Shown here one piece after another: positions 45,958 through 57,745 of a stretch of DNA of 64,000 bases (position 1 is its first letter; every line of letters starts with the position of its first letter). This stretch comes from Aquatica leii. Taxonomy: Eukaryota; Arthropoda; Insecta; Coleoptera; Lampyridae. The DNA lies in the NCBI GenBank assembly GCA_035610365.1, contig CM069432.1, positions 278,169,482-278,233,481 on the forward strand. The letters are read 5' to 3'. The notes below the pieces were generated by a model. That model saw only the letters and a list, made by a program, of their open reading frames with translations. It ran no database searches and was not told the origin of the DNA. The position numbers and the translations under genes are program-made.

Positions 45958-46264
45958 TTAGTTGCAATTGAGATATTTTCTCTTAAAAATATTGGCTGGC
46001 TTACCAGTGTCAACTTGAATTCCAGAAAGTATCTCAAAAGCATTATATCTGAGTGTTCCGTTTTGTACATATTTGTAGTTATAGTTACCTACGCATATGC
46101 GCGTGACTTGCATTTTTGTATAATTATTTAAGTATGCTACTGATTTGTTGTATGCTACGCAAGCGTTGTTGTACCCAGAATTTTTGGCAGCAAAAGACAC
46201 CGATTTAGTTCTTGCGTATTTGTAGTTTTTAGAGAGAGAGATAAATAAGATGTTAGGTTCTGTT
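45958..46264 (-). repeat. Unidentified coding-like repeat X, copy 1
   Basis: 46131-46264 is a direct relative of 50281-50413. On the minus strand both preserve the frame YKYARTKS.S.A.KNSGY.NACVAYNKSVAYL with mostly third-position and conservative changes, suggesting that the sequence was coding. Copy 1 continues to 45958 (NNYTKMQVTRICVGNYNYKY...), whereas copy 2 is cut at that point. I do not recognise the protein. Confidence 0.5.
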
Positions 46265-46269
46265 CGCTT

Positions 46270-48370
46270 TACCTCGCCGAGCTGAACAAGGACTCATTTC
46301 CTGAAGCAGCGGAGGTCATATTCAAAAATTTTTACATGGATGATCTTTTATTCTCGGTAGATTCCGTCGAAAAGGCCGTACGTCTCAAAGACGAAGTTAC
46401 CTATATTCTCGCTATGGCAGGGCTTACCATTCGTAATCTCTTATCCAATAAATCGGAAATTCTTGAATCATTCGATACTTCAGATGTCGACTTCGCTACG
46501 GTTCCTCTTAGAGAACGTGCCGATTCTAAGACTTTAGGCCTGCATTGGAACTCTGAAAGTGACGTAGTTACTAAAAGGAGGCTGCTTTCAGTCATATCAA
46601 AGGTTTTTGACCCCCTGGGTCTTTTTTCGCCACTCACTGTCGAAGGAAAGCTAATTAGGCAATCTTTGTAGCAGGCTGGCATTGCTTGGGACGAATCCAT
46701 TCCATCCGACCTTGTCGAGAGATGGATAAATTTTAAGGCTCAACTGAGCAATTACTGTAGACCGTTGTCTCGTTCCACCTCAGTGTACTGAGGAACAATC
46801 GCATGTGTTTGCTGACGCCAGCAGACTCGCTTATGGTTGTTGTTTTTATTTTCGCTGCCGTACTCCGTCAGGCGATATAATCTCCAATCTCGTTCTTTCT
46901 AAATCTAGAATAGTGCCATTGCGCACTATTCCCCGGTTGGAGTTATGCGTTGCAGTTCTACTAGCAGAGTGGTGCACTAAGGTCGTAAATGGTCTTAACA
47001 TTCAACCAAACCAAATATTTTTATGTTCAGATTTCATAATCGTCTTGAATTGAATCAGTTCTGTTCCTCATTAATACCGGACATTCGTAGCTAATCGAAT
47101 AGATACCATTCACGAGTGTTCAAATGTAGGAGATTGGCACCATATTGGCACCTCCAATAATCCCGCTGATTTAAATGCACTTGGCCTAGATGTCACTGAT
47201 TTAAAAAACAATAAGCTGCGGTTTAAAGGACCAGAATTTCTATTGCAAGATAATTTGTATCCGCTTACTAATTATTCTCTCGATACAAACGAAACGGAGA
47301 AGCGTAAGGAATCAGTGATACTGGTCAGTACTACTTCTTCGGAAGTTACATTTTTTGATTCGTCTCTTGCTAATCTTCAAAGAGTTTTGGTTTATGTTTT
47401 AAGATTTATAAAGAACTGAGGTATGGCTGACAAATCCACAAATGAACTACAAGTGGATGAGTTAAAAAATTCGTTATTAACGTTGACTAAATTTTGTCAA
47501 CATTCATTCTTCAAAAATGAGATACACTCTCTTCAGGATGGAAAGGACGTAAAGGGTCTTCAAACCAGGCAATTAAACCTCTTTTTAGATGACGAAGGAT
47601 GAAGGTCCATTATGCTATTCTTCTTTCTCCTTCGAGAAAAAACATTCTTTGCCGTTACCAAAGGGACATAAATTTACAGAACTAGTAATACGAAGCTACC
47701 ATAAGGAACTCTTTTTGCTGCAATACGTGAAAGGTTTTGGTCAATTGGTGGTCTTAGTTACATAAAGAGAATTGTTTGTAAGTGCACAAATTGCTTTAGA
47801 GCAAGATCTATCACTCATCGTCCTCTGATGGGTGATCTTCCCGAGGACCGCCTAGATCCAGTTTTCCCATTTTTCAAGGTTGGCATTGATTATGCAGGAC
47901 TGATTAACATAAAAGACAGACGCACTGGAGGTGCGCGGTTGTCCAAGGCATATATATGCGTTTTTGTTTGTATGGTTACTACTGCCATGCATTTAAGGTT
48001 GGTAACATGGTTGTCTACTGATGCTTTCTTAAGCACTCTGAAGCGCTTCATAGCGCGCAGAGGATTACCGAATTGTATTTACAGCGATAATGCCATTAAC
48101 TTTCGTGGCGCACGTTCCAAGTTAAAGTCTCTCTTTAGTATTTTTAACAATCAGAATTCTCAATACGAAATCTACAATTATCTCCATTCGAAATCCATAC
48201 AATGGAAATTTATCAACCCTAGAGCTAGTTTATGAGAATATTCCGTGAAATCTGTTAAGGTACACCTGAGACGCATATTGGGAGACGGGAATTTAACATT
48301 CGAGAATAGTTATACTACCTTAAAGATGGTAGAAGCAGTCATAAATTCCAAACCTTATCTTACATTTCGT
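46270..48370 (+). pseudogene. Third BEL/Pao pol: RT, RNase H, integrase remnant
   Basis: It enters at LAELNKDSFPEAAEVIF and NFYMDDLLFSVDS (about 46280-46370), where YMDD is the catalytic box. Then SKTLGLHWN and KVFDPLGLFSPLTVEGK (about 46525-46650). A stop at 46671 precedes VFADASRLAYGCCFYF (RNase H, about 46805) and FLCSDFIIVLN. The integrase (47828-48235) has FKVGIDYAGLINI, the first catalytic aspartate, and CIYSDNAINFRGA, the second; then KFINPRASL-stop, with the glutamate block lost. KSVKVHLRRILGDG and VEAVINSKPYLTFRPI are the tail. No gag, protease or LTR found; 5'-truncated exactly beside repeat X copy 1. Confidence 0.8.
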
Positions 48371-50280
48371 CCGATCCCGATGATCTAATTCCTTTGACGC
48401 CTGGTCATTTTGTAATTGGTCGTTGTTTAACGTCCATACCTGAACCAGATCTAACCTGTTACGCCCTGAGCAAATTTTCCTAAATCCAGTACTGTTTGAT
48501 TCATTTAAGTTATACGTGTTGGAATTTGCTGTTGCTGCTAATCTCACGCTTTATTCCGTTACATTTTAAAGGTTGATAATTTGTAATATATGATTAATTA
48601 AGAGCGTATTATCTTCGCTTAATACGTGGTTAAATTCTACATTTCTGCAAGTCCTTATCAAGATCCTTGTTTAAAATATCAGTTACTCGAGCGCTCTCAG
48701 CAGTTTGCTGACGAATTTATTTTGTTATCTTCTGAGGTCATTATGACCCTAGGTATTTCGTTTCCTTCTTTAATCAGTTCCTGACAAACTCTTGTTGTGA
48801 TCACTTTAAAAATTTACTGTACCTTGGAAGTACTAACGTTTACTTAAACACGGTGATTTTACCGGATATTACGTTGAAACCTTCCTAACTTTTAGTATAT
48901 CTACGGAACCTGTTTCTTTCCTAAAATTACTATAAATCGTATATTTACGGCTATAAGTTACTTTAAATTTTAAAAGTGTACTTAGTTTTCTTAACGCTGG
49001 ATTATTATACTCAGGTAAAGTACTTAGTTTTTGCTTTATTTAGTTTATCTAACTTCACTTCTCTCCCTTCCTCTTTATAGCGGGTTTTCTTCCGACGAAA
49101 TTGTTCTAATTTATATGAACGTCTTCTCCAACAGATTGTTTCCTCCACGTGTGAGAGTTCCTTCAACTACCAAAATACTCCGTTCATCTGTAAACTCTAC
49201 TAACGCTACGCTGAGAAGTCAACTTCGATTGCACCAACTGACGCTTAGTGAAAAACCAGCCGTTATCCTTCGTTTTATTGTGAATTAATTCATATTTGTG
49301 CAAATCTCAAAGATTTGATTTTCTACATTGAACTTTTAATCAAAATCCTACTTGCTTAATCAACTTTAGAAATTCAAGAATTTTTCCTTATACTTTAAAA
49401 TTTTACACTTTTTTTTGTTATTTAAAATTCACTTTTATTGTTTAAACTTTGGCTTAATTTACTCAACTTAATTTCTCTTTGTTTCTATAAGAATTTGTTA
49501 TCTGATTTACCTTGAATTTTGTTGACTTATAACCTAATTGTAACTGACCTATTAACCTACATAAATTTGGTTATGCATCCCCTGATCTACGAGATAGTAA
49601 ACTTGAACCTAACTCTAATTCTCGGCTGTTATTTGCCGACGGCCAATTGTTTGTTTTAAATATTTTATTTAAGGAAACTTCGACTGGAAATACCGTGCAC
49701 GGAGTTTCATCAGCGAAATAATAAAGGTAAGATTTTGTATTTCAAATTGTAATTACTGTCTTGTCGAATCCCGATCGCTGCCCCAATTTTTTTTTTTTTT
49801 TGGTTTTGCAAACCTAACGTAATTAAATTATTTTTACTACTTTTGTTTTAACACAAGGTAATTTAGATCCTGTATTTTTGTAGTATTTGAAATCCATTAT
49901 CAATTGTTTTACTCAACTTCACACATATTTTGTTTGCATAATTCAAAATTGAATATTTTATTGATTATTTTGTAAATTTCCGTTTATTCTAAATTCATTA
50001 TATTTACATCAAATTTACTGATTGCTATTTATTGCTTAAACTTCCCCGTTCTCTTTCAGCAACCCTTCGCTACTACTAGAGCCGTGTTAAACTTTTACAA
50101 TTTGCTTAACAGGACCGTAACTAAACAAATTGTGTGGCGCCCATTTCTAACAATTTCTAATCACTATTTGACTAATTTTATCTACCACGACATCTCTGAT
50201 TTAAAGATTCTCCTCACAATTTCTAACCCACCCCATTTTGCCTACAAGAACCGAGCTACTGCGGCCATCGCTCCATTTTA
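48371..50280. other. Gene-free stretch downstream of the third BEL/Pao pol
   Basis: It probably includes the decayed DUF5641 tail and 3' LTR of that element. A possible intron-like pair lies at about 49729-50058 (AAAGGTAAGA ... CTCTTTCAG), and TGGCGCCC (50135-50142) resembles the start of an LTR primer-binding site. An 85-codon frame at 49031-49288 has no recognised relative. Confidence 0.35.
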
Positions 50281-50413
50281 AGTACGCTACTGATTTGTTG
50301 TATGCTACGCAAGCGTTCTTGTACCCAGAATTCTTTGGAGCAAGAGACGCCGATTTAGTTCTTGCGTATTTGTATTTTTTGGAGAGAGAGAAATAAGATG
50401 TTAGGTTCTGTTC
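50281..50413 (-). repeat. Unidentified coding-like repeat X, copy 2
   Basis: Relative of 46131-46264 in the same orientation. Its frame extends upstream on the minus strand through LGPTEQNLTSYFSLSKKYKY to about 50443, beyond what copy 1 retains. Confidence 0.55.
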
Positions 50414-50449
50414 GGTAGGCCCGAGACAAGATGACTGCAACATGCAATT

Positions 50450-52310
50450 GAACTTAGTGTAATTCGATGTATTTCTTCCAAGTACGCCATTGCGTACGAT
50501 TTTTTGTTTAAAGTTCGTTTACAACTAGTATTTGTTTGCCTTGTGTACTAACTGTTATTTACCATGAGCATCTTTACCCGGGCGGTGGAAATTGGATCGC
50601 GCCATTTCATTGTTAGACAGTATCTTTATACTGTGATAATGTCTGCACAATTATGTCCACAGTCCACTCAATAACGAAGCATTTTGGTTATGTTACCAAG
50701 TCCAACTGACGAAACATCGAGTTCTTGTGCATTAGAAAAATCATCAAGAGTGACCCTTGGGTCTCTGTAACACTGAGGTAAGCAATATTTCTCTATTTTA
50801 GTTGTGAGTTATGAACCAAATTGATTAAGTTATTTAACTGATACTTTTGTTTAGAAGGACAATTCAATAGACTCGCAACGTTATCTATTTATGCAAATAG
50901 AAATATCTTCGGATGAAGTAATCGATGAATCGGCAGCCAAATCTCAAAGATTTGAATTTATTATTTAGAGTATTATTCTTTTACACTAATATGTTTTATG
51001 TTTGGATGTTTGTGCTTGTACCAATAAGTTTGTAGGATATTCAACGAATAAAAGTTTGGTTGACATTTCTTGCCGTCCTCAGTCTCTTTTGTTACGAGTT
51101 TACATCTCTAGCAAGTAGCCAAGCCCCCCTCCCTTAAAGTCAAATTGCAAATACGCCACTGGGTTCTACAATTTTTAGTTTAGTTTTTAGTTTTAATTAA
51201 ATGTATCTGCACTATTCGAGTTAATCGATTCATTTCACTATTTTATGTAAAAAAAAGAACTCGCACAAAATTGCAAAAAACGTTTATCTAAAATTTTTGT
51301 TATTTTTACTTATTCTTGTATACTTTTTCCAAAATGAAAAATGTTTGTTTACTGTTACTTTCTGTAAAAATCTAAATTTTTACTTAACAAATTTCAAAGA
51401 ATAAGCATGGCATCTAATAATATTTAAGTTTGAAAATATTTCTATATTGTTAATCGTATATTTATTACTACAGTAAATGCTTGATTTATCAGATGACGTG
51501 TAAATTAATACAAGTCGTATTTAATACACATCCCAATGTGTAACTAGTTTTGCAATATCTGTTATCCCGTAATGGCTTGTGTTTCACCACACTCTCGTTA
51601 AATTTGCTAAGTCAGTTTCCGAAAATTCTACGCGTCAAATAGATGCAAATGGGACTTCATTATCACACTATAACGCAAACTATTAATTTTGATTCTGAGC
51701 ACTTAACAATTTAAAAAATTCTATATTGTGACCTTAACATAATAAACAATTTAAAACATTCTAGTTATTTTTATTATAATTAAGAAACTAGTATAATATA
51801 CAACTAATGTTAGAGTAAATGTATCTTTTAAACGAAATTACGCATTCTAACTATGTTAATTAATCGCATTTAGTAAATTGAAATGATTATTTGCCGAGCG
51901 CAGCTGAGTAATGCATATATTTAGAATTCAAAGACACTTTTAGTTTAGATATATACAGTATAAGTAATTAATTTAACAGCGCTGTATACATTTTTGTCTT
52001 GACTTCTTAACATTTAAAACTTTATTTTTTTGTTTTTAACAAATGTATGTATATGCATCTAAAGAATTATTTGATGTAATAAAGCTGAGGAAACGTTTAC
52101 ATGAACGTTCCATGAACTGTTTTACATAATTTTTATATTTAATCAATTTTAGATTGAAGCTGTTATATATAATTGAAGCAAGTTACGATGTGACATTAAC
52201 CCAAGTATTTTAATTAAAATTCCATGAATGAACTGGCATAGTTGTGACTATAATAAAAATCTGCAAGGAATTACAGTGTTTTAAAAAATAACTGCATTTA
52301 ATTGCAAATT
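50450..52310. other. Gene-free stretch
   Basis: No recognisable gene. Near 51152-51161 TACGCCACTG is the complement of CAGTGGCGTA, a string often seen at hAT ends, but I found no partner. Confidence 0.4.
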
Positions 52311-52313
52311 ACA

Positions 52314-52436
52314 CTGCAAAAAAATATTTTTTATCGAGCCCTGACACTATTCCGGGTGATTCTTATGTAAAATGACGTCCTGAATCCAAATATGTCTTCC
52401 GTTTTCTTCCATCACCCACCATTTTCGAGGGAGCCC
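52314..52436 (+). repeat. Left inverted repeat of the 52-56 kb transposon
   Basis: Imperfect inverted match to 56012-56125; strongest over 52358-52412. Confidence 0.8.
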
Positions 52437-52607
52437 CAAATCTCTAATTTTACCACTTTTCGATAAATTAATTATAATTTATTTATCGAACGATAATAAT
52501 AATTATAATAATTATTATAATAATAAATATATGGACATTAATTTAATTTAAATGGGAAAAAGAACTATTTTAGCTATAAACAGTAATAAATAAAAAGATA
52601 TTCATTG

Positions 52608-55528
52608 TTACTTGGTGCTTGCTTTCCTTTTATACCCTGAGGTACAGCTCTCTCGTTTCAAAAACCAGCAGTACTCCGCCAACATGCTTGCATTCCATTT
52701 CCCTGAAAATCTTTTCTCCAGCTTAGCGATGTCTTGATGGAACCGTTCACCGTGTTCATCCGAGACTTGTTACGAGAAACTCGGGTTTCTAAAGTTGAGA
52801 TGTCTAAGTAAAAAGTTCCACCGGTCTTCTCATAACCAAACAAAGCAACGGCCAGCACAGCTTCTTCGGAGAGGAATCGCAGGCTTTGTTATGTGTGATT
52901 ATAACGTGAATCTAAAAAAAGGCGCCAAGACGATGAAGAATTAAAGTCGAGGGAGACCGTCTAACTCGCCTCGTAGTAAGCGAAGAATAAATAACATTAC
53001 ACAAATAATAACACCGAATATATATATTTATTTCACAGAAGTTGAAACAATTATAAAAATGTAAATTCTTGAAAACATTCACACGCAGGTTGACTAACTT
53101 AGAAATTGTGCAGAGTGACGAGCAACACACCGTGCAACAAACTGCCCTTGTCGGACTAGATGATTATATATATATAGCATCTAACTGGATAAATACATAT
53201 ACTTAAGTCGTAAACAAATCAAGCAAATTAAACCTTCGAGATTCGGTGTGCACAAACGATAAATTCGCGAAGCGCAAAAATACAATTAATTGTGTTAAGT
53301 TAACATGCACGTACGGTCCTCAACGACCTATTCCCCGAAACACAAATAACAAATTTAAAGTAGTAATACTAACAAGCTGGACCTCACTCGGACTGTTAGC
53401 TAACCTCCGAACTTAGTGCACCTAAAAAATACTATTAAACCCAGATCTGAACGGGCATATAAGTTTAACACAAATAAAAAGTTTTGTTTAGCATCCAATT
53501 ATTACGAACGTAAGTGCGCAGCGTTTCCCTGTGACTTAATCCATTAAAGTTTCCATATTTGTCTTCGTAAAAGGAAGGATTGTCCTGGCGGTTATCAACC
53601 TTTGTCGGTGGATGCGATAAGGACGTATCAATACCACCTGTTGGTTATCTTGACTGATAACGCAGAACAATTGGTGACTACCAAAATCCGCTATAGAAAA
53701 TTAGTAGGTGTCAATATAAACCCTCAATAAAGAAAATTGTATACCACTTACCCCGTTTCAACCTTCCACAAATAAACGCATTAGAAATTTGCAACGTGAC
53801 ACAATTTAACGGTGAAGGTTAACCCGGGCATACAAGTATAATGAACTCGACAAAGATTTAATGTAAAATGAACTCCGGATATGCTGTCGCAATTGTGACA
53901 GTCTGGCGCAAGAGCAGAAAGATCCTGACAAGTTTCATAATACCTACCGAGACATTTTCCCTACTCGCGAATTGAACTACTAATTTCTTATTTTAACGTT
54001 ACAGACTGCTCCTAAATTTTCAGGGAAAAAGTCTAGATGCGAGTGAAGGAAATGAACTTTAATAGACATGTTACATCCTATGTCCTTGTACACTAAAAGC
54101 AGTTCCTCGACGTGAGCGACATAACCTTCACTTTTGTGGTTACCCAGGAAGTTCTTACAAACGTTTTGAAATGCAAGCCAAGCTCGTTTTTCTTTTCGAT
54201 TTAGGTGTTCAATAAACGTCGAATCTTGGAAGAGTTGTCTAATCTGGGGACCAACAAAAACGCCTTCTTTGATTTTAGCTTCGCTAAGACGAGGAAATTT
54301 AGTTTTCAAAAATTGAAATGATCCACCTGTCTTATCCACAGCTTTCACAAACTGCTTGATCAATCCAAGTTCGATGCGTAAAGGTGGTAAGTAAATATTT
54401 TCCTTCGGAACCAAAGGATTGTGGGCGCCATTTTTCTGAATAGGTGTATGATTTTCTCGCAGAGGCCAGTCCCGTACGATGTAATGTTTATCTCGGGCTC
54501 GGCTATCCCATTCACAAAGGAAGCAGCAATATTTTGTGAATCCTGATTGCAGACCCGTGAGTAGAACAACAACTTTTAAGTCAGCGCAAAGTTTCCACTT
54601 ATAATCATGATAACTAATTTTATCACGGATTCTGAAGATATTTTCGTACGTTTCCTTCATATCAACAGAGTATGCAACTGACACTGATGGGAAGTTATTC
54701 CCATTTGCCAAAAGGACAACTTTTAAGCTTGTTTTTGATGAGTCTATGAACAGTCTCCATTTGTCTGGGTCACATGGCATCTGTAGCTCTGTCATCAATA
54801 AATTTGCATTAGGGCAGAACACTAAACCTTTATCTTCTGGGAAAAGACATTTCAGGGTTGCTTGTCTGATCCTGTAAAAAGATATTTTTACTCCCTTTTC
54901 TAAGAGATTCTACTGTTGAAGTCGCGATTCTAGGAGCTAAGATTTAGTCTTGGGTAACTGCAAATCCCTGACAAGATCATTTAATTCCGATTGAGTGAGG
55001 AGGTGAGGTTGCCGAAAAACTAAATCTGCGGAATACTCTTCATCATCATTGAACGTATCATTCGAAGCCCCAGGTTGTGGCTCAAAGTCTTTTAAATCAA
55101 TTTCCGGCTCTAGAGTATAAGTGTTTGGGGGCTCTGGGATTGGCAAAGTATCGTTATGAGGAACAGGTCTTAGAGCTGACGGAATATTGGGATACTGAAT
55201 TGTATGTTTACTTTTGCTCAAAAACCCGACGGTGGAAGTCATACAAAAGTAACAATTTGTAAGATGACAGCGAGGTTCACTCCAAACCATGGGTACAGCA
55301 AATGGCATTGATTTACGGGTACCTTTGAGCCATTTGGTCAAACTACTGTAACAAGTCGTACAGCAAACTGATGGAGCCCAAGTCCTGTCCTGGTCGCCAA
55401 CTTGACAATCAAAGTACAATTTATAAGGTGTTGTAACAAGCGGAGAAGGGGTTTTCGTTGCGCTTTTAAAGTTAATTCTCCGCAGACATAGCAAAAGCTA
55501 TCGGGATGATTTTACACTCGCGTGGCAT
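52608..55528 (-). pseudogene. Uncharacterised transposase-like protein, broken by stops and an insertion
   Basis: A member of a large family of unannotated proteins scattered in insect and other invertebrate genomes; I infer a transposase because it fills an inverted-repeat element. The start ATG complements 55526-55528. Early indels separate MPRECK, NHPDSFCYVCGE and the frame at 55494-54937. That frame has a cysteine-rich N-terminus (CCTTCY, CHLTNCYFC), then KHTIQYPNIPSALRPVPH and an acidic stretch. Two in-frame TAG codons (about 54940 and 54910) separate it from 54822-53980, which contains WRLFIDSSKTSLKVVLLANG, TKYCCFLCEWDSRARDKHY, KIKEGVFVGPQIRQL and HFLHSHLDFFPENLGAV. A 1,236-bp insertion follows. 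The C-terminus, DEHGERFHQDIAKLEKRF to YKRKASTK, lies beyond it at 52760-52608. Confidence 0.8.
52768..54003 (+). mobile_element. Solo-LTR-like insertion (1,236 bp) with GACT target duplication
   Basis: It starts TGTTACGAG and ends AACGTTACA, so it has TG...CA ends with near-inverted TGTTACG/CGTTACA tips. The 4-bp GACT flanks it on both sides (52764-52767 and 54004-54007). It splits the C-terminal coding region of the surrounding transposase exactly between ...ENLGAV and SDEHGER, both of which are recognisable. No coding capacity is seen inside, so a solo LTR of a gypsy-type element (4-bp duplication) is the best reading. Confidence 0.85.
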
Positions 55529-56011
55529 AATTAAAAAATAATTCAACGCCCGACATTAACCCCAAATCACACTTAGTCACTTAAAAAAATCCGGAGTAAA
55601 AGTAGTTTTACTGTTTTACACAAATGAACAAAAATGAACACAAAATCCAGGACGTTGAAAACGTCGATAAGTTAACTCTGCAACAGCTATAGATGTACTG
55701 ATCGAAGCAGTTAAGCAAACAATGTAATATACTATAATGAGAAGAGTAATGCAAGTTCAAGCCTGTCGAAAATTCCTGTTCAAACCTGCATGTGGTATTG
55801 AGATCGCCAGCGTCGTGCAGTGAATCTTCCTAACTGTTTATTGATATTTTTTTACTGTTCTTTTATATTTGTATTTTATTGTTGTTTCTATATACATTTT
55901 ATAGCAAAACTTTTGCCATATACTTTGGTATAAATTTTATTACGTGCTTTGGGATGTTTAACGGCTATAAGTTAAAATTCTAAGAAAAAATGCAAAAAAT
56001 AAAATAAAAAT

Positions 56012-56125
56012 GGGGTCCTCCCAAAATAGGTGGGTGATGGGTAAAAACGGAGCTCATTTTTGGATTCAGGAGGTCATTTTACATAAGAATCGTCAAAAAT
56101 GATATTAGGGCCGATTTTCATGCAG
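56012..56125 (-). repeat. Right inverted repeat of the 52-56 kb transposon
   Basis: Imperfect inverted match to 52314-52436; contains TCATTTTACATAAGAATCG (about 56074-56092). Confidence 0.8.
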
Positions 56126-56329
56126 ACCCAGAGTTATTATAAAAATGAAAAACTTAAACTTTAAATAAACATAAAATAACAATAAACTTATAAATAGAAA
56201 AATGTGAAATTCTCTTTATAATTATATATCTGTACCTCAGAGCCAGACTGTGTTTTGGTATTTTTGCTTAAATATGTTGTCACATAACTTTTTTTTTGAT
56301 ATCATTACATTTTTGTAGTATATAGCCTG

Positions 56330-57745
56330 TTTTAAACTATGTCAAGTCCATAAGTCTGCTAGAGCCAAACAAAGTTAAGTCACAATGTTATAGTTTACCT
56401 CACAATTATGTTTAGTTTTGTAGGTTAAGTACATGCTGTGCTATATTCCTTTAAAGCTTTGTATTGTATAATTACACTGTTTACTAAAAATATTAATCAG
56501 GGAAGTGCTCTTAAAGTTTGTATTAAGATGTCATTAAGGACGAAGAACACAATGAAGTTGTTAAAAGAAAGAAACAAAAACCAACAAAATCATCTGAACC
56601 AAAACAAAACTGCTTTCGAAAGGATAGTTAAGTACAATAAATTTACATTTTATATTTTTCATTGTGTTGTTATATACTAATTCAGTAAATGAACAGTTAA
56701 CTAAAAGTAGTACAAGTTTTTTATACAAAACTTCACAGAGTTTACCTGTACCTTTGTTGAACAATTGTTTGAACTTAACACACTTGTTTTGTTTTAATTA
56801 ATTTGGCTTTTTTAAGGTACTTGCAAAATTAAGATGTCGAATCGACAAAAATCTAACAACAATGTCGTTCCATCACCAAGTTATCTGTGCAATCAGATAC
56901 TTAACCAGTGGAACAAAATGTCTTTGCAATGGAAACTCAGAATTTAGAAATGCCGGAAGAACTGAAAAAAAGAGATGCTCACGTAACTGGAAAATATAAT
57001 GAACTCCCGACAGAGATGTAGATATTTCAGATTTTGATAGTGATGACGATGTCGCTGATCCAGATTATGATGTAAGCTACGAAAAAAGCCCGGAGAATGA
57101 CGAAATAGGCCAAGACAACGAAAGAAACTAGAAAAAGGAAAAAAAAAGAAAACAGAATACCAAAAACAGGAAAAAATGTATAACAAAAAAGAAAAGACAT
57201 TCAAGGTTGGAGTACATAACCGACAGTGGTAGTTGCTTAAAGGGAAAAACGACTGTAAAAAGTCGCTATCTTAATACTTGCAAACTTTAATGTAAAACTA
57301 AAATATCGGAAGAAACTCGTCGAAGTATACATACAAATTTTTGGAGTCCTATAAAATCAGTGAACATGAGAAGACAGTTTATTGCATCAAGAGTTCTACA
57401 GATACCTATAAAGAGAAATCGAGAGCGCACAGGTGAAAAAAGTGGCAAAAGAAATGTTTCCAATAATTATAGTTTTGAAGTTGAAATGTGAAAGAAACAG
57501 TGTGTAAGAATTTTTTTCTAAACACACTTAGCATCTCACAACAAACTGTAGATACGGCAATAAAGGAAAAGAATGATGGGGGCCTTGTATCTCCTGACAA
57601 AAGAGGACGACACGCACCCATTAACAAAATTTCAGAAGAGATTCGCAATAGCGTTTGAAGTTATATTTCTAGATTTGCAACTTATGAGTCGCATTATTCT
57701 CGCGATAAAAGCAAAAATGAACAGTCTGTATTTAGAATAATGCAC
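56330..57745 (+). pseudogene. DUF7869-like transposase family member 2, N-terminal remnant
   Basis: Related in layout to the intact gene at 39610-41531. The plus strand has a possible first exon at 56833 (MSNRQKSNNNVVPSPSYLCN). Then come an acidic tract DVDISDFDSDDDVADPDYD (about 57016-57072), a lysine-rich tract and KISEETRRSIHTNFWS (about 57300-57350). ASRVLQIPIKRNRERTGEKS and SNNYSFEV precede LNTLSISQQTVDTAIKEK-like coding (about 57520-57570), then DKRGRHAPINKISEEIRNS and SHYSRDKSKNEQSVF (about 57595-57740). 'SHY.R.KSK' is shared with the intact protein. Several frameshifts and stops; the catalytic half is missing after about 57745. TTAAGTC-type motifs near 56340-56385 may be its subterminal repeats. 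Confidence 0.6.

Larger units (their letters stand above)
52314..56125 (-). mobile_element. DNA transposon with roughly 100-bp inverted repeats, carrying a nested solo-LTR-like insertion
   Basis: The left end (52314-52436) and right end (56012-56125) are imperfect inverted repeats. Their best shared block is GATTCTTATGTAAAATGAC with TCCTGAATCCAAA and CCATCACCCACC. Both outermost ends read CTGCA inward. Between them, on the minus strand, lies one broken protein gene (52608-55528). No target duplication is obvious. The element is 3.8 kb as it stands and about 2.6 kb without the nested insertion at 52768-54003. Confidence 0.8.

Noticed and set aside
46131..50413. Repeat X copies as LTRs of the third BEL/Pao element
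   Set aside because: They do not begin TG and end CA, carry a coding-like frame on the opposite strand, and lack matching short target duplications.
51152..51161. TACGCCACTG as the right end of a hAT element
   Set aside because: No matching CAGTGGCGTA end or 8-bp duplication found upstream.
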